A stretch of 33,715 bases of DNA from Candidatus Moraniibacteriota bacterium (GCA_023133275.1 JAGLWU010000023.1:1-33715); one strand, 5' to 3'. Shown: positions 16,194 through 26,534, numbered from the stretch's first letter. Numbers and translations: made by a program. The notes: generated from the sequence alone by a model not told the origin.

Positions 16194-18599
16194 CTAATTT
16201 AACTTTTTAAACGACCAAACTAACATCGGTGGCATAATAATCAACGAACCGATAGCCGCGAAAAATAACATAATTACCAACATCCAGCCCAATCTTTGCA
16301 CAGGAATAAAAGAAGAAAATATCAACGGCAGAAAAAATAATTGATTCAAAAACATATCCATCAAAATAATTTTTCCCTGTTTATCAATAGCTACTTTTAA
16401 AGAATTTTTCTCTTTATTAATCAAAGCCTTTTTATATTCTGCTACAAAATAAATCGAAAAGTCTATTGAAGCCGCAATTGCCGTAACGCCAATCATAGCA
16501 GTTGAAATATCTAAAGGAACTTTCAAAAACATCATTACCAACAAAATACATTCTGTCGCGAATAGTAATGGTAATGACATTATTATACCAGATTTTATCG
16601 AAATTGTAAATTGCCTAAATTTATTTTTAACTTTTCGCAAAGAAATAAAAATCCAAAAAACGCAAATCGCAATCACGACTGCCTGACTTGTAACCACATT
16701 CCACGTTTTTCCCTGAATAACATAATCATCCACTCGGTGATAAAGTGCCGCGTCTCCAAAAAATAAAATTTCGTCAATTTCGTCAAACTGTTCACTTGTT
16801 TTTAAAATATCTTCAAAAATTTTTCCCCACTCCTTGCTGTTCCCCTCCGCCGTTGTAACTGTAAAACGATAATTTTCATTATTGTAAAATTGATCAATTA
16901 TTTTTTTATCTAAATTATTTTCTAAGTTGTTAAAAATATATTTCAATTCTCTATCATTATTTACAAAATTATCTCCTGTTAAATTTGCTGTTTGCTCGAC
17001 TGTATTTAAAATACTATTCACACTTCGTACACCTTCAATTTTTTCAATTTTTTTGGAGAACTTCCAAGTCTCTTTTGTGAAATCTGAATTTTCGAAAACT
17101 TTAATATTTTTATTTTTCGCAGTAACAATAAATTCAAAATTAGTAAAACCTAAATTTTCTTCTTCACTCAAATAATCATTTGACCGATCAATAATTGTTC
17201 CTTGTAAATATTCTAAAGCATTACTTCCCACAATTAATTTATCTTGCTTAAATCCTAAATAAACAAATCCGCCCAAAATAATTAAAATTGAAACAATAAA
17301 AATTTTTCCCACCCAATGAAAAACCAACCAATAATTTATTTTATTTAAAAATGAAAGTAGGAAAGATTTTTTTGGTTTTCCGATTTCTTGCACTTCCTTT
17401 TTCAAATTATTTTTCGGACGATAAAAAATAGAATGCAAAGCTGGCACTAAAATAGTCGAAAGTAAAACTAAATTCACTACACCTAATGCCGAAAGAATTC
17501 CCAACTCTTGAATAGCTTTTACATTAAAATTTAACAAAGTAATAAATCCGGTGAACGCAATAAAAGCTGTAATCATAATTGACTCCAAAACTTCCCGCCG
17601 TACCAATCGCCACTTTTTATCCACACCGATCACTGGACAATTTTCATCCACTTCATTAAAGGATTCAAACATGTGAAGTGCAAAACTCACGCCCTGAACA
17701 ACGCAATTCGTATACGCCATTAGAACAAAAACCCGCTCTTTAATATCAAAAATCTCAAAATCAAAAGGCAATAAACTCAACAAGCCAATCTCGCCCCGCA
17801 CCCAAAAAACGGAAAGACCAATCACAAAAGTACTCGCAATAAATGATTGCAAAAAAGATCGTGTAAACCAAAGGAAAATCAAAAACGAAAAAAACACGCC
17901 AATTGAAATTCCTAAAATAACATCAGCATTCAAAGCACCATCCATCAACCCACGCCCCTGAATCCAACCCGCCACAAGAATATTTTCATTTTTAGGTTCA
18001 ATGTCTTTTTTGATAAACCACTCCCATTCCGCCACATCTCGCTCTTCTAAAGTTTCAACAGTATTGCGAAAAACTTCAATTTCGTCATAGCCCTGATTTG
18101 GATAAACGATAAAATTAACGTGCTGAAAATCTTCATCGACAAAAAATTTAGCTAAACTTTTTTGCTTGGCAATTTCACTTTTCCATTTTTCTATGTCAAA
18201 ATAATAATCTTGATCTTGCAATAAAATATTTTCCGTGTCCGTAAAATTAATTGGGTAAATATTATTTTGATAATTTGTAAAACTATTTAAATTATTTAAT
18301 CCAACAACTGTAGCATCTTTTAATTTTTGAGTTAAATATTTTTGATAATTTTTTATTTTTAGAATATCTGTTTTGGATTGAATTCCGTCTGGAAAACGTA
18401 GAATAATTATAAAAGCCTCAGTTCCCTGAAATTTTTTCTGTGCTTTTTTATTCATTAAATAATAGGGATCTTGTTTGTTCTGAATGGCGTCTTCCATCAC
18501 TCCGCCTCTTTTGGTTTTCAGATTGCCAAAAAGCATCACAACTGTTATTGCGATAAATAAAAATGCAACAGAGATATTTTTGAATGTCTGTTTTTTCAT
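16194..18599 (-). CDS. MMPL/RND superfamily transporter
   Basis: 801 aa; two TM blocks with large loops, 'IGVTAIAASIDFSIYFVAEYKKAL', 'VLMAYTNCVVQGVSFALHMFESFNE', 'LGILSALGVVNLVLLSTILVPAL'. Confidence 0.88.
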   Translation of the reverse strand: MKKQTFKNISVAFLFIAITVVMLFGNLKTKRGGVMEDAIQNKQDPYYLMNKKAQKKFQGTEAFIIILRFPDGIQSKTDILKIKNYQKYLTQKLKDATVVGLNNLNSFTNYQNNIYPINFTDTENILLQDQDYYFDIEKWKSEIAKQKSLAKFFVDEDFQHVNFIVYPNQGYDEIEVFRNTVETLEERDVAEWEWFIKKDIEPKNENILVAGWIQGRGLMDGALNADVILGISIGVFFSFLIFLWFTRSFLQSFIASTFVIGLSVFWVRGEIGLLSLLPFDFEIFDIKERVFVLMAYTNCVVQGVSFALHMFESFNEVDENCPVIGVDKKWRLVRREVLESIMITAFIAFTGFITLLNFNVKAIQELGILSALGVVNLVLLSTILVPALHSIFYRPKNNLKKEVQEIGKPKKSFLLSFLNKINYWLVFHWVGKIFIVSILIILGGFVYLGFKQDKLIVGSNALEYLQGTIIDRSNDYLSEEENLGFTNFEFIVTAKNKNIKVFENSDFTKETWKFSKKIEKIEGVRSVNSILNTVEQTANLTGDNFVNNDRELKYIFNNLENNLDKKIIDQFYNNENYRFTVTTAEGNSKEWGKIFEDILKTSEQFDEIDEILFFGDAALYHRVDDYVIQGKTWNVVTSQAVVIAICVFWIFISLRKVKNKFRQFTISIKSGIIMSLPLLFATECILLVMMFLKVPLDISTAMIGVTAIAASIDFSIYFVAEYKKALINKEKNSLKVAIDKQGKIILMDMFLNQLFFLPLIFSSFIPVQRLGWMLVIMLFFAAIGSLIIMPPMLVWSFKKLN

Positions 18600-18700
18600 T
18601 TTGTCTTTTTAATTTCTGAAAATATGAAAATTTTTAGAAATATTTAATTTTTAATATAGTTTGATACTACCTGATTTTTTGTAAAATTAAAAGTTTTTTA

Positions 18701-19246
18701 TTATTTAGACAAATTATCCAAAAACCATTGCTTAAATAAATTATTTTTCTTAAAATAAAAAACGTCATTATTACCAACTCTATCCGCATAAACTGGCATT
18801 GACCCTATTTTACTATTAGATATTCTATATCCATTTTCAACTAAAAAACTACTTAGATTTTTAAAAAGTTGTTGTTTTATTTTTGGTTGCATTCTCAATC
18901 TTTTACTCGGAATAAGACCTTTGATTTCTGGCAAGCTTATTGAAAAATCTTTATCAAAAAAACTATCAATCAACGCTGATATTTTCTCTGATAAACTACC
19001 TATTTGTGCTCTTACTTTTTCTAATTCATCTTGATCTTCTCCTCCTTTAACTTCAGACTCTTCATTCTCTCCCCTAAATTCTGGATCTGTCCACTCTCTT
19101 GAGCCACCACTACTTTTAGTACCCTCAAATTCTGGATCTGTCCAAGATCTACTAGCTTCTGCTTTTTCAGGTTTTAATCCAATACGAGCACCCACAGCCA
19201 TTGCTCCAAATTTTCTAAGCTCTCTCAAAAAACTTCTTCTATCCAT
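18701..19246 (-). CDS. Hypothetical secreted protein with twin-arginine-like N-terminus (start moved from 19297)
   Basis: 'MDRRSFLRELRKFGAMAVGARIGL' preceded by AAGGTGAT SD; internal duplicate 'S(R)xWTDPEF'; C-terminal conserved-looking 'YADRVGNNDVFYFKKNNLFKQWFLDNL'. Confidence 0.55.
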   Translation of the reverse strand: MDRRSFLRELRKFGAMAVGARIGLKPEKAEASRSWTDPEFEGTKSSGGSREWTDPEFRGENEESEVKGGEDQDELEKVRAQIGSLSEKISALIDSFFDKDFSISLPEIKGLIPSKRLRMQPKIKQQLFKNLSSFLVENGYRISNSKIGSMPVYADRVGNNDVFYFKKNNLFKQWFLDNLSK

Positions 19247-19338
19247 TTTATCACCTTTATCATTAGGATGATGCTTTTCTATTTTTGGTTTTTCCATATT
19301 ATTTGTACTTTAAATATACTTACTTTAAATATATTAAA

Positions 19339-21654
19339 TTACTTAATTCTCCCCTCATCCCCAATCTGATCCAACTTCACCGAAAGAACCTGCGAAATAC
19401 CATCATTCCCCATCGTAACACCATACAACACATCAGAATGTCTCATCGTCTCCCGATTATGCGTAATAATAATAAATTGTGTCTTCGCACTCAACTCCGC
19501 AAAAATCTTCGCCAAACGCCGAGAATTTGCCTCATCCAAAGCCGCCTCAACCTCATCAAGAATAATAAAAGGCGGAGGATTAAAAGAAATAATCGCAAAC
19601 AACATTGCAATTGAAGTCAATGACCGCTCACCACCAGAAAGCAAAGAAAGATGCTTAATTTTTTTATTCGGCGGAGTGGCAGAAATCTCAATTCCCAATT
19701 CAGTTTTAACAGATTTTTTCTGAACATTTTCTTCATTAGAATTTTCAGATAATTCTTCATCGTCCATCTCATCATCAAATTTCTGAACATTTTTCTCAAC
19801 ATTAATTTTAGACAATTTTGCATTTCCACCATTGAAAAGAATACGAAAATATTTAGTGAACTCAATATTAATCTCTTTATACGCACCGATAAAAGCACTG
19901 TGAATTTTTTTATCCATTTCCTTAACCACTTCTTTCAACTGATCGATCGCCTTCGCCAAATCTTTCGACTCATCCGTCAAAGTATCAAAACGTTCTTGCA
20001 TTTCCTTGTACTCATCAATCACCATCGGATCAATTCCACCAACATGCTCATACTCCGTTTTCAACTTATTGATTTTCAGTTCCATCTCCTCACGATTAAA
20101 TTCCTGTTCTTCTGCCTGTTCTAAATCCTCCAATTCAATACCTAATTCTTGTCGAATTTCAGAAATCAAATCTTCCTCACGCACATCAATTCTCGCTAAT
20201 TCAATTTTAATTTCATTAAACTTATTTCGCACAACATCTAATTCTTGCTGTTTTGCTCGCACTTCTTTTTCCAATTCAAAAAATTTCATTCGAGCTTCCT
20301 TGTCCGCCGCCATCGCTTTAGCAATCTCAGAATTAATTTCGTTAATTTTTTCTCTAATTTCACCACAAGACTTTTCTTGTTCTAAAACTTCCTTTTCCAA
20401 TTTTAAAATAGACTCTTCATGTTGTTTCACTTTTTCCGCACCTTCAGCATTTTCAACTTCAACTCGTTTCTTCCGTGCGTCTCCCTGCAAAATTTCAATC
20501 GACTGACTGATATCTTTCATTTTTTTCGAAATCGCCTGAATTTCAGAAACTTCCTCCACTAAATCTAAATCGTTAATGACAGAATTTTGATCATCTCGAA
20601 TAATTTTCAATTTATTCTGAACATAAGTCAAATCCACTGGAATAATTTTCACTTTTCGTTCCTGTGCAATTCTCTCTTTGTAAATTTCAATATGCCCTTC
20701 CGCCACCGCTGTCTTTTTTTCCAATTCACGCAAATTTTGATAAAATTCTTTTTTTTGCATTTCGTGATTTTCCGCCTGACTAGCATTTTCCACTTTTTTC
20801 GATTCCGCCACAATCTGCTCATTTAAACCGTCAATAATTCGCTCATGATTTTTCATATTAATTCCGACCTGTTGCTTCTGTTCCTCCAATTTAACTTGCT
20901 CTTGATTAAAAGATTGCCAAAGAAATGAAAAAAAACTTCTCTGCGTATTTTTCAATTCTTCATAAACGCCTTTGCTTTTTTCCGCCTTCTTCGCCTGACG
21001 ACGCAAAGAATTTAAGTGAGGTTTTACTTCTTCAATTAATTCATTCACTCGTTTTAAATTTTCCCGAGTTCGATCTAATTTTTTAAGCGACCGATTTTTT
21101 TTAATCTGAAAATGTTTCACTCCCGCTGCATCCTCAATCATTCCTCTCCGCTCAATCGGAGTTGCATTTAAAATTGCATCCGTCATTCCCTGCCCAACCA
21201 CACAATAACTTTCCTTACCAATTCCCGCTTGTGCCAAAATATCAATAATATCCAAAAGACGTACACGAGAATCATTAATTAAATATTCACTCTCGCCACT
21301 TCGATAAAGTTTTCGAGTAATGATAACTTCATTATATTCCACGGGAATTTTTTTGTCTGCATTATCGAAAAATAGAGAAACTTTTGCCATCGACATTTTT
21401 CCTTTTTTTTCTGAACCAGAAAAAATTACATCTTCGCTTTTTTTTCCTCGCAAATTTTTCATCGACTGTTCTCCCATCACCCAACGCACCGCATCGGAGA
21501 CGTTTGATTTTCCCGATCCGTTTGGTCCGACGATTCCTGTAATTCCGCAACTTGATTTATCTAAAGTTTCACCCACGCAATTTGGTAAAAATTCTAATGT
21601 GATTGGATTTGCGAATGATTTAAACCCGCTGATTTCGATTCTTTTTAAAAACAT
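19339..21654 (-). CDS. smc: Chromosome segregation protein SMC, shortened (771 aa)
   Basis: 'MFLKRIEISGFKSFANPITLEF', Walker A 'GIVGPNGSGKSNVSDAVRWVMGEQS', signature 'LSLLSGGERSLTSIAMLFAI', Walker B 'FIILDEVEAALDEAN'. Confidence 0.92.
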   Translation of the reverse strand: MFLKRIEISGFKSFANPITLEFLPNCVGETLDKSSCGITGIVGPNGSGKSNVSDAVRWVMGEQSMKNLRGKKSEDVIFSGSEKKGKMSMAKVSLFFDNADKKIPVEYNEVIITRKLYRSGESEYLINDSRVRLLDIIDILAQAGIGKESYCVVGQGMTDAILNATPIERRGMIEDAAGVKHFQIKKNRSLKKLDRTRENLKRVNELIEEVKPHLNSLRRQAKKAEKSKGVYEELKNTQRSFFSFLWQSFNQEQVKLEEQKQQVGINMKNHERIIDGLNEQIVAESKKVENASQAENHEMQKKEFYQNLRELEKKTAVAEGHIEIYKERIAQERKVKIIPVDLTYVQNKLKIIRDDQNSVINDLDLVEEVSEIQAISKKMKDISQSIEILQGDARKKRVEVENAEGAEKVKQHEESILKLEKEVLEQEKSCGEIREKINEINSEIAKAMAADKEARMKFFELEKEVRAKQQELDVVRNKFNEIKIELARIDVREEDLISEIRQELGIELEDLEQAEEQEFNREEMELKINKLKTEYEHVGGIDPMVIDEYKEMQERFDTLTDESKDLAKAIDQLKEVVKEMDKKIHSAFIGAYKEINIEFTKYFRILFNGGNAKLSKINVEKNVQKFDDEMDDEELSENSNEENVQKKSVKTELGIEISATPPNKKIKHLSLLSGGERSLTSIAMLFAIISFNPPPFIILDEVEAALDEANSRRLAKIFAELSAKTQFIIITHNRETMRHSDVLYGVTMGNDGISQVLSVKLDQIGDEGRIK

Positions 21655-21813
21655 AGTAAAAAAATAAATAAAAATAATCTGAGTTTTCAGATTTTTAAAA
21701 ATAAAGTGTTCATCTTACTTATTGTACAGTATTTTTGGGTTTTGGTAAAAAAATGAAAAAAACTTTTAGTTATGAAGTTATCCAAACATTTAGAGTCAAT
21801 ATTTTTAAGATTT

Positions 21814-22890
21814 TTAAAATGGAGCTTTTTCATCCATCTCAGACTCATCAACTGATTTTATTATTTCATCTAATTCTTTATTGATTTCATTCTTTTCTAG
21901 AAGTATATAAGACTCTAAATGACTTCTCTCTTGATCATCAAAAATATCAAGTTTATCTGTGAAAACTTTTTTATAAAAAGACTTTACATCAGAATCATCT
22001 GAAATCCAACCAACTTGAGAATTTCCAATTATTGCATTTGCTATTTTTTTAGCTTGATCCTTATCAAAAAAATCGAATTCTGACAATCTACTAATAATAT
22101 AATGAGTTGATGAAAAATTTTTACTATTATTTAAATTTTCTATTAATTCATTTTTAATCGCTACCTCTTCCAATTGAATACCAAGATCATGTTGATGAAA
22201 AAATTCAGATAATGAATTATATAAATATATTTTTGATTTCTTGCATTTTTTCCACTCTAAATTCAAAAAAGGGTGTGGCTTTATTTTAGACATCTCACTT
22301 AAAAAATCACCATCTCTAACAACTAAAATAATATCTTCTTCTAAAGGAATTTTTTCCAATAACAATTCCCAATTTATAGCATCTCCATAACTATTATTTT
22401 TTCCTGGCGGATTTCCTAACTGCATTCTTTTTATAGCCTTTTCTAAATAAATATCTGAATTTATAATCCCAATTTCATCAAAAATTTCTTTAATAATCAA
22501 ATCAGCCACCAATTTATTATCATTAATATCTTTTTTTACTTTTTGTATTAAATCTGATTTTAATTTTTCTAAAGCTGTTTTTATCTTTGAAACTTTATTA
22601 TATTCTGAATAATTTTTAAAAATTGCATTTGCACTAAAAATATCTTTGAAAGAATCGTCTTCCTTTACTTTCTTTAAATTATCAAAAGTCTCTTTAAATA
22701 CCTTTTCTCGATTTCGAATAAATTCATTGTAAACTTGTTTAGTTAAATATATTTTTATTTCACCATTTTTAATACTTTCAACTAATTTCTTAAGTTCATC
22801 TAAATCTTTCTGACTTAATCTATAAAAATCGAGAAAGATGTTAGTATCTATAAAAACATGTTTTTGCTTATTTTTTTTCATAAAATTCAA
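21814..22890 (-). CDS. PIN-like domain protein (DUF4935/PIN_8-type)
   Basis: 'KHVFIDTNIFLDFYRLSQKDLDELKKL', 'VYNEFIRNREK', 'GDAINWELLLEKIPLEEDIILVVRDGDF'. Track start is TTG; ATG at 22881 (MKKNKQKHVFIDTN) is an alternative. Confidence 0.75.
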   Translation of the reverse strand: MNFMKKNKQKHVFIDTNIFLDFYRLSQKDLDELKKLVESIKNGEIKIYLTKQVYNEFIRNREKVFKETFDNLKKVKEDDSFKDIFSANAIFKNYSEYNKVSKIKTALEKLKSDLIQKVKKDINDNKLVADLIIKEIFDEIGIINSDIYLEKAIKRMQLGNPPGKNNSYGDAINWELLLEKIPLEEDIILVVRDGDFLSEMSKIKPHPFLNLEWKKCKKSKIYLYNSLSEFFHQHDLGIQLEEVAIKNELIENLNNSKNFSSTHYIISRLSEFDFFDKDQAKKIANAIIGNSQVGWISDDSDVKSFYKKVFTDKLDIFDDQERSHLESYILLEKNEINKELDEIIKSVDESEMDEKAPF

Positions 22891-24206
22891 GGCATCTTAT
22901 AACTTTTCTCCTTCCAATTAAAATCCTGTCGACAAAGCAACTTTTCAACATTCCCATTGTCTTGAATAATCCTTTCAACAACTTTCTCCATCCTCATCCC
23001 CTGCGAACCCTTAACCAAAATCAAATCACCAGATTTAACAATTTTCCGCAATTCATTCCCCGCTTCCAAAGGACTATCAAAAAACTTAACAATCGTATTA
23101 TTTTCACTTTTTTCAAAAAAATTGCCAGCCTCCATCATTCGCCTGCCCACCAAAAATATAATCTCAATATTATTCTCACTCAATAATTTGACCACCCGCT
23201 TATGATCTCTAGCCTCATCTTTGCCCAACTCCAACATATCACCCAGAACCGCAATTTTCCGCTGATTAGGAATATTCGAAAGAGAATTAATCGCCGCCTC
23301 AGTTGCCTTAGGAGAAGAATTGTACGTATCATCAATCACCATACTAGAATTAATTCCTTCCAATGAATTCATCCTCCCCACTGGCGGGTGAAAAGAATTA
23401 ACCTGTTCTGCCAAATCAACCATATTTATTTTCAAAACATTTCCCACAGCAATCGCTACTAAAACAGCATAAATATGATAATCTGCCAAAACATGTTTAA
23501 GTCTAATTGGAATACTTTTGCCCTCATAATTAAGTTTAAAAGAAAGACCCTGAAATTTATTATTTTCAAAAATTTGAGAAATATCTGAAGCGTACAAATC
23601 CGCCTCATCAGAATATCCGTAAGTCATCACCCCTCCATTAGTTCGACTAGCCATTTTTTTAACTCGTGGATCATCTTCATTTAAAATTGCAAAACCGCCG
23701 TTAGAACTTTTTTTTAATTTTTCCACAATTTTTCCTTTTTCTTTGGCAATCTGATCAATGTTTTTAAAAAATTCTTGATGAACATTAGTAATATGATTCA
23801 CCACAGCAATATCAATTTTAACAATAGAAAGTAAGTAATTCATATCATCTGGACGATCAATACCTAATTCCAAAACTAACATTTTTGGATATTTAATTAC
23901 ACCCAATAAAGTTTTTAACCACATTTTAGAAATTTGAAAAAAATCAGAAAGTGAACTTGCTCCACATTCAGCACCGATAATAGTCAAAGGCACACCAATT
24001 TCATTATTAAAATTTTTCTTTGCCGTCCATGTTCGATATTCAGTTTTAACCAAATGATAAATTGCTTCTTTCGTTGTTGTTTTTCCGATTGACCCTGTAA
24101 CTGCAATCACAAAAGGCTCATGACGCCACAAAATAGTTTTTGCCATAAATTTAAGAAAGCATTCTAAAAACATCATTTTAATCGTTTTGCCTGATTTAAT
24201 TTTCAT
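22887..24206 (-). CDS. murF: UDP-N-acetylmuramoyl-tripeptide--D-alanyl-D-alanine ligase
   Basis: 'AVTGSIGKTTTKEAIYHLV', 'LVLELGIDRPDDMNYLLSIVKIDIAVVNHI', 'VIDDTYNSSPKATEAAINSL', 'LVKGSQGMRMEKVVERI'. Confidence 0.93.
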   Translation of the reverse strand: MKIKSGKTIKMMFLECFLKFMAKTILWRHEPFVIAVTGSIGKTTTKEAIYHLVKTEYRTWTAKKNFNNEIGVPLTIIGAECGASSLSDFFQISKMWLKTLLGVIKYPKMLVLELGIDRPDDMNYLLSIVKIDIAVVNHITNVHQEFFKNIDQIAKEKGKIVEKLKKSSNGGFAILNEDDPRVKKMASRTNGGVMTYGYSDEADLYASDISQIFENNKFQGLSFKLNYEGKSIPIRLKHVLADYHIYAVLVAIAVGNVLKINMVDLAEQVNSFHPPVGRMNSLEGINSSMVIDDTYNSSPKATEAAINSLSNIPNQRKIAVLGDMLELGKDEARDHKRVVKLLSENNIEIIFLVGRRMMEAGNFFEKSENNTIVKFFDSPLEAGNELRKIVKSGDLILVKGSQGMRMEKVVERIIQDNGNVEKLLCRQDFNWKEKSYKMP

Positions 24207-24243
24207 AATTTTTAATTTTAATTAACTTTTCTATAAAATTATA

Positions 24244-26130
24244 TCATAAATCAATATTTTTTTCTTTCTTCTCTTCTTCCTCAATTATAATTTCCTCAGT
24301 CGGCTCAACATCATAAAAATCTAACAAATACTTCATCACTTTACCAAACGTCGGTGCTGCACTGGTTGTTGCCCAAATATTTTTCGGATTATCAATCTTC
24401 ACCACCACTGTAAATTTAGGATCATTAATTGGTGCATATCCAGCAAAAGTAACAATCGTACGATCCTCAAGATAACCCTTTTCATTTTTACTAGCCACCT
24501 CAGCTGTACCTGTTTTACCGCCCACTAAATAACCCGGAACATCTGCACTTTTTCCGTGACCATTTGCTACCACACTCCTCAACATTTGACTAATTTCTCG
24601 AGAAGACTTCTCACTAATCACTCTGTGAACAATTTCTGCCTCAACAATCTCCTCAGCTTTGTCGGAAAAAATTTTCTTTTCCACAATTTGAGGTTTCATA
24701 ATATTACCACCATTAGCCAATGCACTGTAAGCAACTAAAAGCTGTAATTGAGTCATTGTAATTCCCTGACCATACGCAGCCGTGTAAAATTCAATCTCTG
24801 ATTTTAAATTTTTCAAATTAGAAACATTACCTCTTGCCTCAACTGGCAATTCAATTCCTGTTCTATTATTAAAATCAAAACGTTGCAAATAATCTCTAAA
24901 CTTTTTATTTCCCACTAATTTTTCAACATGAATCACGCCTGTGTTAATAGATTTTTCTAAAACTTGCGTCATAGTTTGCAAGCCATAAATCTTTTTTTTA
25001 GCATTGAAAATCTCATAATCTAATATCTTGATTGAATCTTCATATCTATATGTTTTAACTGAACCATGATCTTCATACGTTGATTCTGGCGTAATTTTTC
25101 CATCATCTAAACCAATCGCCATAGTAATTGACTTAAACACCGAGCCAGACTCGTAAGCTTCTGTAACTACCGGATTAGCAAATACTTTAATATTTTCAAC
25201 TTGCGAATAATTATTTGGATCAAAAGTTGGATAATTTGCCAAAGCTAAAATTTTTCCTGTTTTAGGATCTATCACAGAAATTGATCCACTCTCCGCTTCA
25301 TATTCTTCAATTGCTTTTTTTAAAATTCGCTCTATTTCATATTGAACTGTATATTCTATAGTGAGAACAAAATCAGTTCCATCATATTTTGAAATAACTT
25401 CACGATCTTGCGATGACATCCAACCCCCTCGAGCATTTTGTCTTTGCTTCACTTCTCCAGCTTCGCCACTCAACTCATCTTCAAAATATGCCTCAATTCC
25501 ATATCTGCCTTTGTACTCATTTCCATCCGATCCAATAAATCCCACCACTTGAGAAGCTAATTCACCCCCCGGATAAAATCTATAATTTTTAAATTTCTCA
25601 ACTTCAAAATGTAAACCTGTAATATTTTTTTCTTCAATACTTTTCTTCTCTTCATCAGAAATTTTATGTTTTAAAATTTCATAACCTCTATCCCTTTTCT
25701 GTATTTTTTTCTCAACTTTTTTCCTGTCAATTTTTAAATTTTCTACTAATTGATCAGTTACATTTTTAATTTCATCATCAGGAATATCCTTTGGCGAAAT
25801 ATAAGCTGTAAAATATTCTCGATTTATTGCTAGTGAATATAATCCCTCTCCATTTTTCAAAAAAATTTCACCTCGCTTCGGCAGTAAATTTCTAGTATTA
25901 TTATGTTGTTTATTTGCTATTTCATTAAACTCCTCAAATTTAACAATCTGCAAATAATACATTCTAACAACAACGACCAAAATTAAAAAAAGAAAGATTA
26001 AAAATAAAATTGAATCTCGAGACTTTAACAATTCTCCAAAACTTCCACTATTTTTTGTTCGCGTTCTTTGATTTTTCATTTCAGCTGAAATATTTTTAAC
26101 GAAATTAAATAATTTGAAGTAAAAAAACAC
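24244..26130 (-). CDS. ftsI: Penicillin-binding protein 2 / FtsI-type peptidoglycan transpeptidase
   Basis: 628 aa; 'FYPGGELASQVVGFIG', 'AYESGSVFKSITMAIGLDDG' (SxxK), 'VGGKTGTAEVASKNEKGYLEDRTIVTFAGYAP' (KTG). Confidence 0.92.
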   Translation of the reverse strand: MFFYFKLFNFVKNISAEMKNQRTRTKNSGSFGELLKSRDSILFLIFLFLILVVVVRMYYLQIVKFEEFNEIANKQHNNTRNLLPKRGEIFLKNGEGLYSLAINREYFTAYISPKDIPDDEIKNVTDQLVENLKIDRKKVEKKIQKRDRGYEILKHKISDEEKKSIEEKNITGLHFEVEKFKNYRFYPGGELASQVVGFIGSDGNEYKGRYGIEAYFEDELSGEAGEVKQRQNARGGWMSSQDREVISKYDGTDFVLTIEYTVQYEIERILKKAIEEYEAESGSISVIDPKTGKILALANYPTFDPNNYSQVENIKVFANPVVTEAYESGSVFKSITMAIGLDDGKITPESTYEDHGSVKTYRYEDSIKILDYEIFNAKKKIYGLQTMTQVLEKSINTGVIHVEKLVGNKKFRDYLQRFDFNNRTGIELPVEARGNVSNLKNLKSEIEFYTAAYGQGITMTQLQLLVAYSALANGGNIMKPQIVEKKIFSDKAEEIVEAEIVHRVISEKSSREISQMLRSVVANGHGKSADVPGYLVGGKTGTAEVASKNEKGYLEDRTIVTFAGYAPINDPKFTVVVKIDNPKNIWATTSAAPTFGKVMKYLLDFYDVEPTEEIIIEEEEKKEKNIDL

Positions 26131-26165
26131 AAGATTTTTTTAAAAGTTTATTTGACGAAAAAAAA

Positions 26166-26534
26166 TCACTCCATGGTCACTAATGTTTCTTCATCAATAT
26201 AAACTGGATCCGTAATAACTTTCATATCATGTTCAACTACTTCCCCAATTTTATCTAATGAAATTAATTTCACCTCTTGAAGCATTAATTTTTCATTTTC
26301 CTCAGCTAACTCATCTATTCTCTGTTCAAGTTCATAAATAGTATTTCCTTGAGTTGTTACCGAATTAACCGTAAATAAATAAAGTACACCCATCATGCAA
26401 AAACACAAAACAACAAAAACACTCCCTGACCCAAAACCTTGAGCCACAGAAAGTTGATTATATTTTTGTTTTTTAGCTACACGTTTGAATACGCAATATG
26501 ATTGACGTCGATGTGTAGTAATTTTTTTTGACAT
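26166..26534 (-). CDS. FtsL-like cell division protein
   Basis: 122 aa, single TM followed by coiled coil 'NTIYELEQRIDELAEENEKLMLQEVKL'; sits between rsmH and ftsI. Confidence 0.65.
   Translation of the reverse strand: MSKKITTHRRQSYCVFKRVAKKQKYNQLSVAQGFGSGSVFVVLCFCMMGVLYLFTVNSVTTQGNTIYELEQRIDELAEENEKLMLQEVKLISLDKIGEVVEHDMKVITDPVYIDEETLVTME

Noticed and set aside
20006-20506. 166-aa plus-strand ORF antisense to smc
   Set aside because: Ser/Ile-rich translation opposite coiled-coil codons of smc; no independent RBS or family resemblance.
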